DNA from: Coenobita brevimanus
Lineage: Eukaryota > Arthropoda > Malacostraca > Decapoda > Coenobitidae
NCBI GenBank assembly: GCA_032717465.1
Contig: CM064632.1
Location: forward strand, 23,716,965 to 23,780,964
Length of the DNA stretch: 64,000 nt
Reading direction: 5' to 3'
The position numbers and the translations under genes were made by a program. Under the pieces are notes generated by a model. That model searched no databases. It had not been told where the DNA came from and was given only the letters and a program-made list of their open reading frames with translations. This document shows positions 32,490-43,865 of this stretch, piece after piece. Every line of letters starts with the position of its first letter. Position 1 is the first letter of the stretch.

Positions 32490-33055
32490 AATATTTGACT
32501 TTGCTCTGCGACTTTCACTTTCGACAGAATATTCTCAAAACTGAATTACTGTACATCGTTCTTGCCTAATCGTTAACCCTGCCACCAACCTTGGTTCAAA
32601 TCAGATCAAAACTGAATTTACTCTCCGATGACCCTGACCTTTAGCCTAACCTTTCTTTGTGAACTTGATCTTTGACTAATTGTTCTCAAAATCGATTCAC
32701 TTTATCCTTGCTTTTACCCGAACTTTCCACAAACTTTGGTTAAAACATGAGCAGAATCGCTGAGTTATTTTGTTAAGGAGCATAAACACAGGTGGAACTC
32801 TGCCCCTGCCCTGTGACCTTGACCTTTAACTGATCGTTCCCAGAACTGAATCACTTAATTCTTGCCTTTCTCTCCTTGTTTGGTCTAAGTCGAATGAAAA
32901 CTGTTAAAGCTGATTTTGCTGGATCACCGTCTGACCTACCCTGTGGCCTTGACCTCTAGCTTATTGTTCCGAAAACAACTGGTTTAATTAGGCTATACGC
33001 TATTCCTCAACCCTTCCACCAAGTTTCGTTAATATCGGAGAAAAAACTGAGTTAA
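32490..33055 (+). repeat. TGACCTTGACCTTTG repeat family, copy 2
   Basis: Same ordered blocks as 14945-15600, in about three to four units of roughly 170 bp: ctgtgaccttgaccttta at 32812, ctgtggccttgacctctag at 32941, gatgaccctgacctttagc at 32625. It ends at a CA array. Confidence 0.75.
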
Positions 33056-33056
33056 T

Positions 33057-33059
<3 letters not shown>

Positions 33060-33118
<59 letters not shown>
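33060..33118 (+). repeat. (CA)29 microsatellite
   Basis: Uninterrupted CA array. Confidence 0.97.
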
Positions 33119-33121
<3 letters not shown>

Positions 33122-33343
33122 CTACTTCTTTTCAATCCACCTAAACAGAAGAGCTTATTGGGTTGGGAAAGAAGACAGGCGAGGAGGGTGAAGGTAATAG
33201 GATCCTGGGATTGTCTGGCTCAGCACGGACAGGATTCCCCCGCGGCGCAAGGGTAAGGCTGTGGGGGACAAGGGGGAAGGGAGCAGCATGATGTGCACTA
33301 CGAGCAGGGAAATTCAGGGAACGGTTGTGGTGGGCAAATGTTG

Positions 33344-33367
33344 AGAGAGAGAGAGAGAGAGAGAGAG
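33344..33367 (+). repeat. (GA)12 microsatellite
   Basis: Short GA array at the start of a purine-rich stretch (33180-33840) with no gene. Confidence 0.9.
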
Positions 33368-33879
33368 GTTAACGAAGGATAGGGATGAAAGAGAAAAGCA
33401 AGGGCAATGACAGGGCCGAAAAGGAATATGGCAGGAAAGGAAAAGCGCTGCAGTGGAGAGGAAAATGAGGGGGAGAGACAGGGCTGTGGAGGAGAAAAAG
33501 GGGACTGTTTTAAAGGACACGAATAGCTGTGGTATGAAACGGCAGGGACTGTTGTAGAGACAGAGTGTGATTGAAACTGACAGCATTTCCCTGTTGCACA
33601 AAGGTAAGGCTGTTAGGTGTAGCAGGGCGTGAGGCAGGATTATGTGGACGACGAACATGGGGAATAGGGAATGAGTGCTGTAGACAAGGTAAAGGCAACG
33701 ATGTAGGGAAAAAAGGGGACAATGATGGGCAAGAGAAGGGCGAGAGGCAGAAGAGGAAGTGGTGGGTACGAGAAAGGAGGGAGACACACAAAAAAAGTTA
33801 TGATGGGAAAGAGAGGTAGAGAGGTATGAAAGACTTTGATGGTCAGAAAAATGGAGGCTTAGATGGACCTATTTATTGA

Positions 33880-34480
33880 CGAAAATGGCTGTGGTAAGAA
33901 GGAGAAGGATTAGAAGGAAAGTAGTAAGGACTGTAGTGGAGAGCAGGAGGGCTGTGGTGATGGTCAGAGCTGTGGTGAAGGGCAGAGATGTACAGAGGGG
34001 AGAGCTGAGGTGAAGACAAGGCTGTGGTGTAGGGGAGGACTATAGTAATGGGCAAGCTGTTGTGGAGAAGGAGAGGGCTATGGTAAAAGGCAAGGCTGTG
34101 GTGGAGAAGGTCAGGGTTGTGGTGAAGAGCAGGGATGTAGTGGTGGCGGTGCGGAAGCATGTAGTAGGAAAAGTGCAGGGATTGTGGCAGAAACTTATAG
34201 GAGTTCCTCGAAGCACAAGGGTAAGGCACAAGGCTACATTTGTAAACTGGAGCCGTGAATGAGATTGGGTTATCTGGAGGTCGACCATAGGGAAGTTAGT
34301 AAGGGCTGTTGGGGAGAGGGCTGTGATGGAGAGCAAATTAAGGGCCGTCTTTAGGGACGAGAAGGGCTGAGGAAAGGGACAGAAAGAGCTGATAGAGGCG
34401 AGCTGTGGTAGAAACGAGTTGTAGAAGACATGGGCTGTCGTGGAGTCTAACAGGATTCTCTCGCGGTACAAAGGTAAAAG
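33880..34480 (+). repeat. ~22-bp purine-rich minisatellite (GGCTGTGGTGAAGGGCAG)
   Basis: Some 25 degenerate units with the words gctgtggtgaag, agggctgtgg and gagcaggg, period about 20-24 bp. Confidence 0.8.
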
Positions 34481-35396
34481 CTATCGGAGGAGAAGGAGGG
34501 GAGGAGGATAGATGATGATCATGAGACTGAGATGGAGAGACAATAAACGCTAACAAGATTATTCTGGGTAAACGATAATTATGGCAATGTTGATGATGAC
34601 GACAAGGACAAAGATCATGATAATGCAAAGGAGAAGCAATGATTAAAAAAAAAAAAAGATGAAGTGTAGTAATCTATATCTGAATAGCAGGAAACATGAA
34701 AGCTGTACACGATCAAATCCCTCCAAGAAGCAAGTATAAAGGCACACACACAATGATGGCGCCAGAAGTGGGGAGGAAGTGCAGGGCAAGAGCGAGTAGG
34801 CGGACAGAGTAACGAGGAGGAAGACATAAATTGTAACAGTGGCAGTAGGAAGCAGTGGAGGTGAGAAATTGAGGGCATGAGAGCAGATGGTAAAAGAAAG
34901 CTGTGGCTGCCAGATGGTGGAAAGAATGGCCAATTTCCTTTGTGGGAGAGACTGTCGGGTAAGAAACAAGAACAATAAACCGAAGGAACAAATAAATACT
35001 CGTAACACCTCGTTTGACTCGATCACTACAAGACGTCGCCCCTCAATAAAAATAACCTTACAACAATAACTAAATCAAAAGGTGTCATCATTTTGATGAA
35101 CATAACACTAACACCACATTCCTTCACAATGCAATAATAAACTATTGCAAGAAAAATCCACAGCGGTAAGGTAATAAATGTATGCGTTTTACACATCCAA
35201 CTACAAGCCGAGTATGACTGACTGTGTTTAGGAGGCCTGCTGAGTCAAAAGGACCGAGCTGTCTAATCGATGCCTAAAATCCGATATATCATACAAAACG
35301 ATGCGTGTAATCAGGCACAATGCTCTTTACTTAGAACCTATTTAGACTAAATACTACCTTATCGCTGAGGAAAATGCCTCCACGAACATCGGTGTA
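34481..35396. other. No gene recognised
   Basis: Purine-rich to 34950, then AT-rich. A12 run at 34648. Nothing identified before the TTAA target site. Confidence 0.5.
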
Positions 35397-35400
35397 TTAA

Positions 35401-36160
35401 CCCGCCCCGTCCCATCGACGTATGGGCACACTGCAACGATTTGCATTTGCCAGTCCCGGCGACGTACCGGTACGTCGTGCAATTGCAAGGTCCCTAATTT
35501 GCACAATTTGCAATTTTCGTGCATAATTTTTCGTATGTATACACGGGACACCTTCCTCTATTCCTCTACAAGATGCCAAGCAGGGACAATGCCTTACACT
35601 GCATAACCTCCCCCCTCCCCCCCTCACGCCATTGTCTCGGCAATTCACCTGTTACCAGTGACCTGGCCAATAAAGACATTCAGGGCCAGAGTGCTTCCCC
35701 AATCAATGACAATGTGGAGGACAAGGTTTACATAGCATTAGAGCAAGAAACAGTCAGAAATGATGATCAGGTAATGTGGGAAAAAAAAGGTCATGAATGG
35801 TGACTAGTTAGTGAGTGAAACAATGCTTATAATGCCTATATTACTGCTTGAAAACCAATATACTCTCATACTACATATAAATTCGCACCAAGTAAATAAA
35901 TAAATACCGTTTATGAGTGGATAAAATAGTTACCCTCCCATAGAACTCGTTTTCTTTGGTGCCAGCATGTTAGAAAACCCAGTCAGGTAAGGAGGAACTC
36001 CTACCTGGATTGAGTATTTTAAACCTCAGGTGAGCGATTTCTCTATGAATTTTCTATGTTTTTCACCAAAAGCGGAGGTTTTAGCCAAAAAAAAAAAAAA
36101 TCGAAAATACCTCGGGACTGGGGGATGTCGGAGGTGCGGAAAGCCTCGGGACGTGACGGG
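35401..36160 (+). mobile_element. Non-autonomous piggyBac relative (760 bp), TTAA target duplications
   Basis: Flanked by TTAA at 35397-35400 and 36161-36164. The first 130 bp match the transposase-upstream end of the 25.6-29.7 kb element (CCCGCCCCGTCCCATCG, gatttgcatttgccagtccc, ggcgacgtaccggtacgtcg, tgcaattgca); the last 115 bp match its other end (gggactgggggatgtcgg, gcctcgggacgtgacggg). It lies in the opposite orientation to that element. The centre does not resemble the transposase gene and carries a 94-codon frame (35519-35803) of unknown meaning. It keeps both ends and so could be mobilised by the intact transposase. The divergence of the ends (estimated 85-90% by eye) means it is not a simple fresh deletion of that copy. 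Confidence 0.92.
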
Positions 36161-36164
36161 TTAA

Positions 36165-37255
36165 GGGTTTAACATCACCTTTGGCATAACTACCGCTACA
36201 AAATAAACTCCTTCATTCACGAATGATCTCGGATGTAAATCAAAAATCATCTATTTTATGCCTCAGAAATTCTATCATAAGCGGCTCTCTCAGATCTAAA
36301 ATATTTACACTGGCAGCATTGTTTTGTCCAACATAAATCCCCTAATGGATATTCAGAACAAAAAATGAGGGTCATAAACAAGCGCTACAACAGATTCAGA
36401 GCCCCGGCACAAATACGGCAGCAGGTAGTAACAGAAAGTGCCCCCCCTACACCCCGTGAGAGCATATACTGGAGCGGGGGAGAACTTCTTGACGAAACAA
36501 TGACCTGCAAATAGTTTCCCCTGAGGTCTAATGCATATGATTTTCGTCTGAGTTGGTTTCCAGCTGACGTGGGATCCAGGTAATCTTAGCGGTGGGAACT
36601 GACTTGAGGTTTGGATTCGTTTAAGGTCAATGTTCTTTAGGGGACATGGGCCAGATCATGTTGGTAAAAAATAAATAAACAAGCAAGTACATAAATAAAT
36701 GAAATGAATTCAGTACATACCATCGTTTCGCCCAGCAACAGTTAGAGAAAGCAGTACTTACCTGCAAAGAACAAAGAGATTATTAGTACATAAAATAAAA
36801 ACAGGTCGACATACGTGAAGCTCTGATCTTGAAATCAGACTAAAACTGCATACCAATCCTTGTGATAATACATGTACTTATACATATCGGGGTAAGAAAT
36901 CTTTAAAGCTTTATAGTTACATGCATACAAACAAATGCTTACGGCCTACGGAAATTTTTAAGTAAGCTGAGTAACACATTAAAAAAAAAAAAAAAAAAAA
37001 AAAAGTGCCTGCTAATGTGGATTAGAAATGTTGGCCCCTATTGACAAAGAAGGTGCTCTACGTATCAAAGAGAAACTATGTGCTTCTTGCATGAGGAGTG
37101 TAACGTCTTAAGACCAAAAAATGAGAGAAATAAAAGACAAAGGCGAGGAACAGAGATGAGGACACTGATATGAGAATGACTAGGCGATATGTAATGCAAA
37201 ATTAAGCGGGAAGATGTTGGGTGTACAGATTTAAGAGAAAGATGGAAATTAATTT
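36165..37255. other. No gene recognised
   Basis: Unique-looking AT-rich sequence with an A24 run at 36981-37004. No supported feature. Confidence 0.5.

Positions 37256-37260
<5 letters not shown>

Positions 37261-37331
<71 letters not shown>
37261..37331 (+). repeat. Compound (CT)13-(CA)22 microsatellite
   Basis: CT array passes directly into CA. Confidence 0.97.
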
Positions 37332-37334
<3 letters not shown>

Positions 37335-37629
37335 CAACTTATGGTATTCGCCGACTACCTTCAGGGTTCATCAAGGCAAATTCCTCACCAGCCTTCGCCA
37401 TCCTTCTCCGCCCCACCCATCCGTCTACCCCCTCCCTATCCCATCCAGCCTCAGCCTCCCCACCCCCGGCATCAAAATGTCCTCTCTCACCTAATTCCAA
37501 GACAGACGGGAAAAAGGGAGGCTAGAGTGGCTTTCTTCTCGGGGTCTGAGTGGATTTACAGTGTCCACTCCTCCCCCATCGCCACACCACCTTCCCTTCC
37601 CCTCTGCGACGCTTCCTCTGTTCCCCGGG

Positions 37630-37855
37630 GGAGCCGGTAGTGCAGTGGTAGCATATCAAGCTCGCAACTACAAGATCTCAGGTTCGACTCTCCGGCCGGT
37701 CAGACTGTTGGACAAAGCTTGTTTCTCCTTGTCCTTCTTCACCAAGCAGTACAATTGAGGAAACCTATGTGTGAAAAATCGATACCACTGTGTCGTACTT
37801 TAGTGCAATACTGGGCCTTGGCAAAAACTAACTCTCTCTCCAGTGGTCCTCGTGT
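37630..37855 (+). mobile_element. tRNA-derived SINE or tRNA pseudogene
   Basis: gagccggtagtgcagtggta has an A-box-like block, and ggttcgactc at 37681 is a B-box; GCCGG at 37632 can pair with CCGGC at 37692-37696 as a short acceptor stem. The anticodon arm does not fold well. Downstream sequence to about 37855 is probably the SINE body, end uncertain. Confidence 0.6.
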
Positions 37856-38093
37856 AATTAATGAGTTTTAACCCCAAGCCTCCATCTTTCAATTCTCTTC
37901 AAAACTCCACCACAACAGAGGTGAGGCAAGAAGGAAAATGGGTCCAGAGTTGGGGAGGGATTTCCGAACAACATTTTCTGTGGCTTAAATGGTAACCTAT
38001 TTCAACGGATGTTTCAGAGACACTTCTCTCTACCTAAAATTTTGTTGTTTCTCTTGCTGGTTCAAGCCACAATATATAGAGTATCGACGCTAG

Positions 38094-38202
<109 letters not shown>

Positions 38203-38357
38203 AGAAAGAGAGAGAAAGAGAGGGGGGGGACGCCAAAGACAGAGAGGGAGTGACAGAATATGTGAGGCTATTGAGTTGGCCATCAATTAGTGAGGAATGG
38301 CTAGCAATGGCAGTGGGACAGACGCCTGACTAAAGGAAACTGGGACACAACTTGTGT

Positions 38358-38358
<1 letters not shown>

Positions 38359-38399
<41 letters not shown>
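38359..38399 (+). repeat. (GA)20 microsatellite
   Basis: Uninterrupted GA array. The following 300 bp are purine-rich. Confidence 0.97.
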
Positions 38400-38404
<5 letters not shown>

Positions 38405-38736
38405 GTGAGGCATAAAACTGAGCGGGAGAGAGTAATAGAAAAGGAATAAGGCAGAAGATGGGAGTGGAAGAAAGTAACAAAGCTAGGAAAAGAAACGAGT
38501 AAAGAAGAAGAGATGGAGGAAGACAGAGGAAAAAACGAGAGAGGAGAAGAGAAAACAAGAGGCAGATAATGAAAGTTTAGGAGCGATTGTGAGAGGAGAG
38601 TAGGATATAAAGAGTCTGAAGGAAAGAGTCAGGGAGAAAGGGTGTAACAGGAAGGAGGAAATGCAAGTAAAATATGAAGTGGAAAGAAACCTCAAAAAGA
38701 AAGAGGACATACAGTTTATATATATATATATATATA

Positions 38737-39536
38737 CAAGGTGCTACCCAAAAGTTTCTGTTCAAAAAGGTGCTACCCAAAAGTTCCAGTAATTTGAACA
38801 GAGGGAGCCAACCGTTTGCAGTTTTGCCTTTTGCCGCTAGGAGGAGTCAGCAGCACCTTTTGTGCGTCAGTGTGGCTCCGGCCGTATCTGTGAGCGGGCG
38901 TGTTGTTGAGCTATGCTTAGTATTGTAATGTGGTGTGTGGGTGGTTTGGCGGTTTTGCAATGGCGGGCCAATGGTGCAGCAATGTGAAGTAGATGTTGAT
39001 CGTTTTCTTCGATATCCAAGGGATTGTTCACAAGGAATTCGTCCCACCCGGTCAATCTGTCAGCGGAATGTTTTACTGTGAAGCGTTGCAGCGGTTGAGG
39101 GAGAACATCCGCCACAAACGTCCAGAACAGTGGAAGAACAAGGACTGGGTCCTGCATCATGACAACGCCCCAGCCCACACATCAATTTTTGTCCGGCAGT
39201 TCCTGGTTTCCACTAACACGGTAGTCATTCCCCACCCACCCTATTCACCTGACCTTGCCCCCTGCAGCTTTTTCCTGTTTCCCAAGCTGAAATTACGACT
39301 GAAAGGGCGTCGATTTGACTCGATTGAGGAGATCCAGACAGAATCGCAGGAGGTGCTGAAGACCATCACGCCTGAAGCTTTCCAGGGGTGCATGGACTCG
39401 TGGAAAAAATGCTGGGACCACTGTATAAATGCCCAGGGGGACTGCTTCGAAGGTGACAGTGAGAACTAGAAGGAAAGGTGACTTATTTTCCTACAATATT
39501 ACAAGTACTGTACTGGAACTTTTGGGCAGCACCTCG
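38737..39536 (+). mobile_element. Mariner-like element (800 bp), internally deleted, TA target duplications
   Basis: TA at 38735-38736 and 39537-39538. Inverted ends: the left begins CAAGGTGCTACCCAAAAGTT, the right, read inward, begins CGAGGTGCTGCCCAAAAGTT. A second copy of the left terminal word starts at about 38767, 30 bp inside, so the left end is tandemly duplicated. Full mariners are about 1.3 kb; about 500 bp, including the DNA-binding domain of the transposase, are missing. Confidence 0.9.
38942..39469 (+). pseudogene. Mariner transposase, catalytic half only, third Asp replaced
   Basis: The readable part starts QWCSNVK at about 38970, is stopped by TAG at 38990-38992, and continues from ATG 38993 for 158 codons. 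Catalytic motifs of the mariner D,D34D type: FFDIQGIVHKEFVPPGQ (first D), HHDNAPAHTS (second D, residue 57) and YSPDLAPCSFFLFPKLK, where the third aspartate should directly follow PC but is serine (codon AGC at 39266-39268). The spacing of 34 residues from D57 is exact. The end RFDSIEEIQTES...AQGDCFEGD is the usual mariner C-terminus, so the 3' part is complete. The helix-turn-helix domain is absent. The protein cannot be active: no DNA-binding domain, a stop before the first motif, and a changed catalytic residue. Confidence 0.92.
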
Positions 39537-39566
39537 TATATACTGTATATAAAATGTATGTATACA

Positions 39567-39671
39567 GAGAGAGAGAGAGAGAGAGTTGGGGGGTAGGTTA
39601 TCAGCAGAGTGGTCAGGAATGGCCGCTTGGGAAAGTAGGATTAGAACCATACACACACACACACACACACA
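39567..39671 (+). repeat. (GA)11 and (CA)11 microsatellites
   Basis: GA at 39567-39587 and CA at 39650-39671. Confidence 0.9.
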
Positions 39672-39769
39672 CTCCCCCCCACCCCTTCTCTCTCTCAGTT
39701 GGTGCCAGGGCCAAGGGTGGTAAAGGGTATGATGTATGGCCACTTCACAGCCTCCAGCACCAGACACCC

Positions 39770-40736
39770 CACCATTATACTCTGTTCAGGACCCTACCCA
39801 CCACCACCAGCAACACCACCATTTTCACCATCACCTCCAGCATTTTCACCATCTCCAGCATCATCGTCCACGTTATTACCCGTATCATCTTCATTAACTT
39901 CATATCAACCTCTACTTTCATTACCATCATCTCCATCATTTTCACTGTCATTTTTATGACCTTCAGTATCACCATCCACATTATTACACCTGTCATATTC
40001 ATTACCTTCATATTTGCCTCCAATTTCTCACCATTATCACTATACTCATCATTGGCCTAGTCACCATCACCATCACCTCTATCATTTTCACTGTCATTTT
40101 CACCATCTTCAGCATCACCATCCACTTTATTGCCCTGTCATCTTCATTAACTATATTTCCAACTACATTCACTATCATCACTAATATATTCTTATCCTAG
40201 GCTTAGTCACCACGCCCATGAACACTATCATTTTCACTCTCATTTTTACCACCATCTTTTGCACCATCACCAGTATCACCTTCACTATTATCTTCATCAC
40301 CATTTTGATCACCATAACCATTATACTGTCATCACAGCCCTAGTCACAATCATATCATCACTATCACCGCCACTGTAATTTTCACCATCACCACTATCAT
40401 ACTCACTCTTATTCACCATCACCACTATCATTTCTACCCCAGGATTGGCCATCCTATCATTATACTCAAACACTATACTGTTATCACCATCGTTTTCACC
40501 ATCACTGCTAACATATATATATATCACCTGCAGCACCACTATCACTAGTAATCTCATCACCATCATCACATTTACATTCACCACCATCTTGCTCTCTATC
40601 AGCATTATACTTTTGTCACTGGTCGTCACCATCACCATTACCACTCATTTTCAGTCATTTTCACTGCTGCCACTATAATTTTCACTAAAATATTCACCAT
40701 TACCATCATCATTTTCATTCCAGTACCTCACCATTA
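39770..40736 (+). repeat. (CACCATCATT)-rich cryptic repeat region, left part
   Basis: Degenerate caccatcac, tcattttcac, ccatcatctt words without strict period. Interrupted by the mariner at 40739 and resumed at 42061. Confidence 0.85.
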
Positions 40737-40738
40737 TA

Positions 40739-42058
40739 CAGGGTGACCCAGAAAAAACTCTCACATATCAAAGGTAAATGAAAAAAAAATGGTTAAAGAT
40801 AATCAAAATATTATTTGCACACATGAAATTTCATTCAATACAGTTTTTATTCATAATGTTTTAAAGATGACATCCTCCAAATGGTGGCCGTCATTGTCTA
40901 TACATGCTTGGAGGCGATTTCTGAAGGCTGCCATGGCTCAATGGGTCATGTCGGGTGGAACAGCGGCTATCTCCTGCTGCACTGCAACCTTAAGGGCTTC
41001 AAGAGTTTGGGGTCGATGAGTATACACTAGTGATTTAAGGTAGCCCCACAGAAAAAAAAGCACAAGGGGTGAGGTCAGGGGAACGGGCCGGCCACCCAAC
41101 ATCGCCAAGCAATGAGATCACCCGATCTGGAAACATTTCCCTCAGCACTTGCAATGATCTTCGAGCTGTATGTGCCGTAGCTCCATCTTGCTGAAACCAC
41201 ACATCGAGTTCTTCAAGCTCAAGGTGTTCGAGTTGTGGCCTTAGAAAGTTTTTGAGCATATCAATGTAATGGTCAGAAGTTACGGTAACAGTTACACCAC
41301 CCTCTTCAAAGAAAAAAAGACCCACGATGCCAATATCGGCAACAGAGCACCACACAGTCACTCAATCGGAGTGCAATGGTCTTTCATGTAGCATGGGAGG
41401 ATTGTCTTCAGATCAATAGCGAAAATTTTGTTTGTTTGCAGAGCCACTCAAATGAAAATGAGCTTCGTCACTACACAAGAGAACAGCATCTTCCGGAACA
41501 TGTTGCAGAATGTTCTCACGTAACTCCCTGCGGCTTATCCAGTCTCTTGCATTGAGTTCTTGCACAACCATCATTTTGAATGGATGGAAGTAAAGGTCTT
41601 TGTGGAAGATTCTCCTTGCAGTTCCCCGGGATATCCCTATGGCTAAAGCATGCTTGCATGCAGAATGTCTCGGAGACTGCACGACAGATTGCCTCAATGC
41701 TTCAATATTCTCAGGCAGACGTGTGCTCCTAGGTCGACCAGGTGATTTTCTTTTTAAAGCTGAGCCTGTTGCTCTGAAATTCTCAACCCACTGCAAGATG
41801 GTTTTCCGATCTGGAACGTACTGGTTCCGTGGAATACTGAAACGTCTTCGAAAGGCCTTCTGCATGGCGATCACGGAACGGTTGTTTGTGAAGAACACTT
41901 TGACAGTGAACGCACAGCGTGCTCCCGACCATGCCATGCTAGCAACTGAGGACGGTTGGGGTTGAGCTACCAACAGACCCTAGCCCCACCCCTCCCGCCT
42001 CACTACTGCCAGTGCTACAGCCTTTCGAAATGTCGGAGTTTTTTGGGGGGTCACCTTG
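40739..42058 (-). mobile_element. Full-length mariner-like element (DD41D spacing), TA target duplications
   Basis: 1320 bp between TA at 40737-40738 and 42059-42060. Inverted ends: CAGGGTGACCCAGAAAAAAC on the left and CAAGGTGACCCCCCAAAAAA read inward on the right. It sits inside the CAC/ATC-rich array, which continues on both sides, so the insertion postdates that array. Confidence 0.93.
40851..41937 (-). pseudogene. Mariner-like transposase, full length but with stops and a frameshift
   Basis: Probable start ATG at 41937 (MAWSGARCAFTVK). N-terminal helix-turn-helix region: FFTNNRSVIAMQKAFRRRF, then VPDRKTILQWVENFRATGSA and GRPRSTR. Catalytic motifs: CSDEAHFHLSG, VWFQQDGATAHTA and SPDLTPC-A-FF. 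The position after PC, aspartate in relatives, is alanine, 41 residues after the second D, matching the DD41D group. Damage: TGA at 41413-41415 (in place of the usual Trp after FRY), TGA at 41362-41364, a 1-base insertion in the A8 run at 41052-41059 (plus strand), and TGA at 40938-40940. Beyond the frameshift the reading continues LWGYLKSLVYTHRPQTLEAL to a natural stop at 40851. About 362 codons overall, family length. Inactive copy of moderate age. Confidence 0.92.
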
Positions 42059-42060
42059 TA

Positions 42061-42669
42061 CTTTTCTCATAGCCCTAGTCACCATCATCACCATCGTTAT
42101 CACCACCATCACTGTTACTTTTGTCACCACTACAAGCACCATCATTTCCACCATCAAGAATATCAACACCACTTTCGGTAGAAGCATTTCCATCACCACC
42201 ATCGTCAATACAGTCGTTTTCCTCATGACCATCATTTCCAATACCAGTATTAATTACGGGGAGGTCATATCCAGGCCTCCTTATTAGAAATGCATATCCC
42301 TTCAATACGATGATGCACTTTCTTACTTTATTCTTGTGAGACGATTCCACTCAACCTGGGACGGACCTGAAGGAGTTAAAGTTATACCTCTCTCCTGTAG
42401 AATTGAATGAGGGTTACTCTCTCTCCTCTAGTTCGAAAATTCTCTCAAAAAAGGAATAACATAGTCCTATATTAAAGCTAAAACAATATAAAAAAAAGTC
42501 ATCGGAGCAAAATGCTTAACAGACGTGACGGCACGTTTGAATCTGGTATTTTGTTCGAAGTATATATCAGCTAAACATCCCCATCACCATTATCATCATT
42601 GTCATATTCACTATCACAGTTAACACCATCACCAGTATTTCAATATTACCCTATTAATCGAACTTCCAA

Positions 42670-42738
<69 letters not shown>

Positions 42739-43045
42739 GTCTTTATCTTCATCACCATCTGTACCATCGCCATCAATATCAAACACTATTATCGCCATCA
42801 TCACAACTAACATTTTCATCACCATCATCTGCACTACCACAAACACCACCATCATCATTACATCAAGGATTTCTTTTGCATCATCACTATCACCACCAAC
42901 ATTATAGCCCCACCAAAACCATATCACCACCACTATCTTCACCTTCACGACCACCACCATCATCATCATTATCATTTTACCATCAGTATTACTACCGTTC
43001 TCTGCATTCTTCATCACCTAAATCATCACCATCACCAATACCACT
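42061..43045 (+). repeat. (CACCATCATT)-rich region, right part, with (CT)30
   Basis: Continuation of 39770-40736. A pure CT array occupies 42676-42735. A family B-like fragment lies at 42350-42520 (ggacctgaaggagttaaag, tcatcggagcaaaatgctta). Confidence 0.8.
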
Positions 43046-43049
43046 ATAC

Positions 43050-43130
43050 CGCCATCGTGGGCTATGGAAGCTCCCTAACACCTTTTCCTAAGCTGTTCAT
43101 CTTGGTATATATAGACAGTTTTATTCAGCA
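43050..43130 (+). mobile_element. Family A foldback element, left arm only
   Basis: ggctatggaagctccctaac, accttttcctaagctgttca match the left arm. No right arm found within 300 bp. Confidence 0.55.
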
Positions 43131-43494
43131 CAGGATATACTTCACAGCCACCATTATTTTTTGTTTTTTATCACCCGGTGTTCTCCTTTGTATTTAATGC
43201 TGATCAAGTCGTCCTTTAACACCAAGAATAAACCAAAAATAAATCTCATGAAAATACATCATGGTGTTGAAGTGGTTGGGGCAAAAGCATATACTCGCAC
43301 CCCGCCATTATATGCTGAAGCTATACACACACAGAACTAATGCCGTAATTTGACTTTCACATTCATCACTCTCACTACAAACACCAGATCCTGATTCATA
43401 CCTGACCAGCATGAAGAAGATGCAATAACGGCAGTCACTCTCTCCTGTTCTATAGTAGACTTCATGTTGACGAAAAGATGCGACACAGTCACGA

Positions 43495-43865
43495 TCATCC
43501 CACCAATACCATCACCACTGTTATCACCATCACCGCCATCGTCCCCTCCACCACAAGCACCATCACAGCTACCACCACCACCACCACCATTGCCAGAGCC
43601 ACCAATACTACTGCCACCATCACCACCAATACTGTTACCACCACCACCACCACCACCCTCAACACCAATACTGCTACTACCACCAACACCATCACCACCA
43701 GTACCACAACCATCAACACTGCTACCACCGCCACCATTATTACTACCAATACCACCACCACCACCATCAATACTGCTACCAACACCATCATTACCACCAC
43801 CACCACCACCACCACCAATACTGCTATCACTACCGCCACTGCCACCACCATGCAGCGCAACCTAA
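43495..43865 (+). repeat. (ACC)n-rich trinucleotide region
   Basis: accaccacc runs with recurrent caatactgctacc words. Proline-, threonine- or valine-rich frames are artefacts. Confidence 0.93.

Noticed and set aside
37630..37700. Functional tRNA gene
   Set aside because: A- and B-box-like words are present but the anticodon arm and full acceptor stem do not form.
38993..39469. Intact host-domesticated mariner gene
   Set aside because: It is enclosed by TA-flanked inverted repeats, lacks the DNA-binding domain, has a stop before the first motif and has lost the third catalytic Asp.
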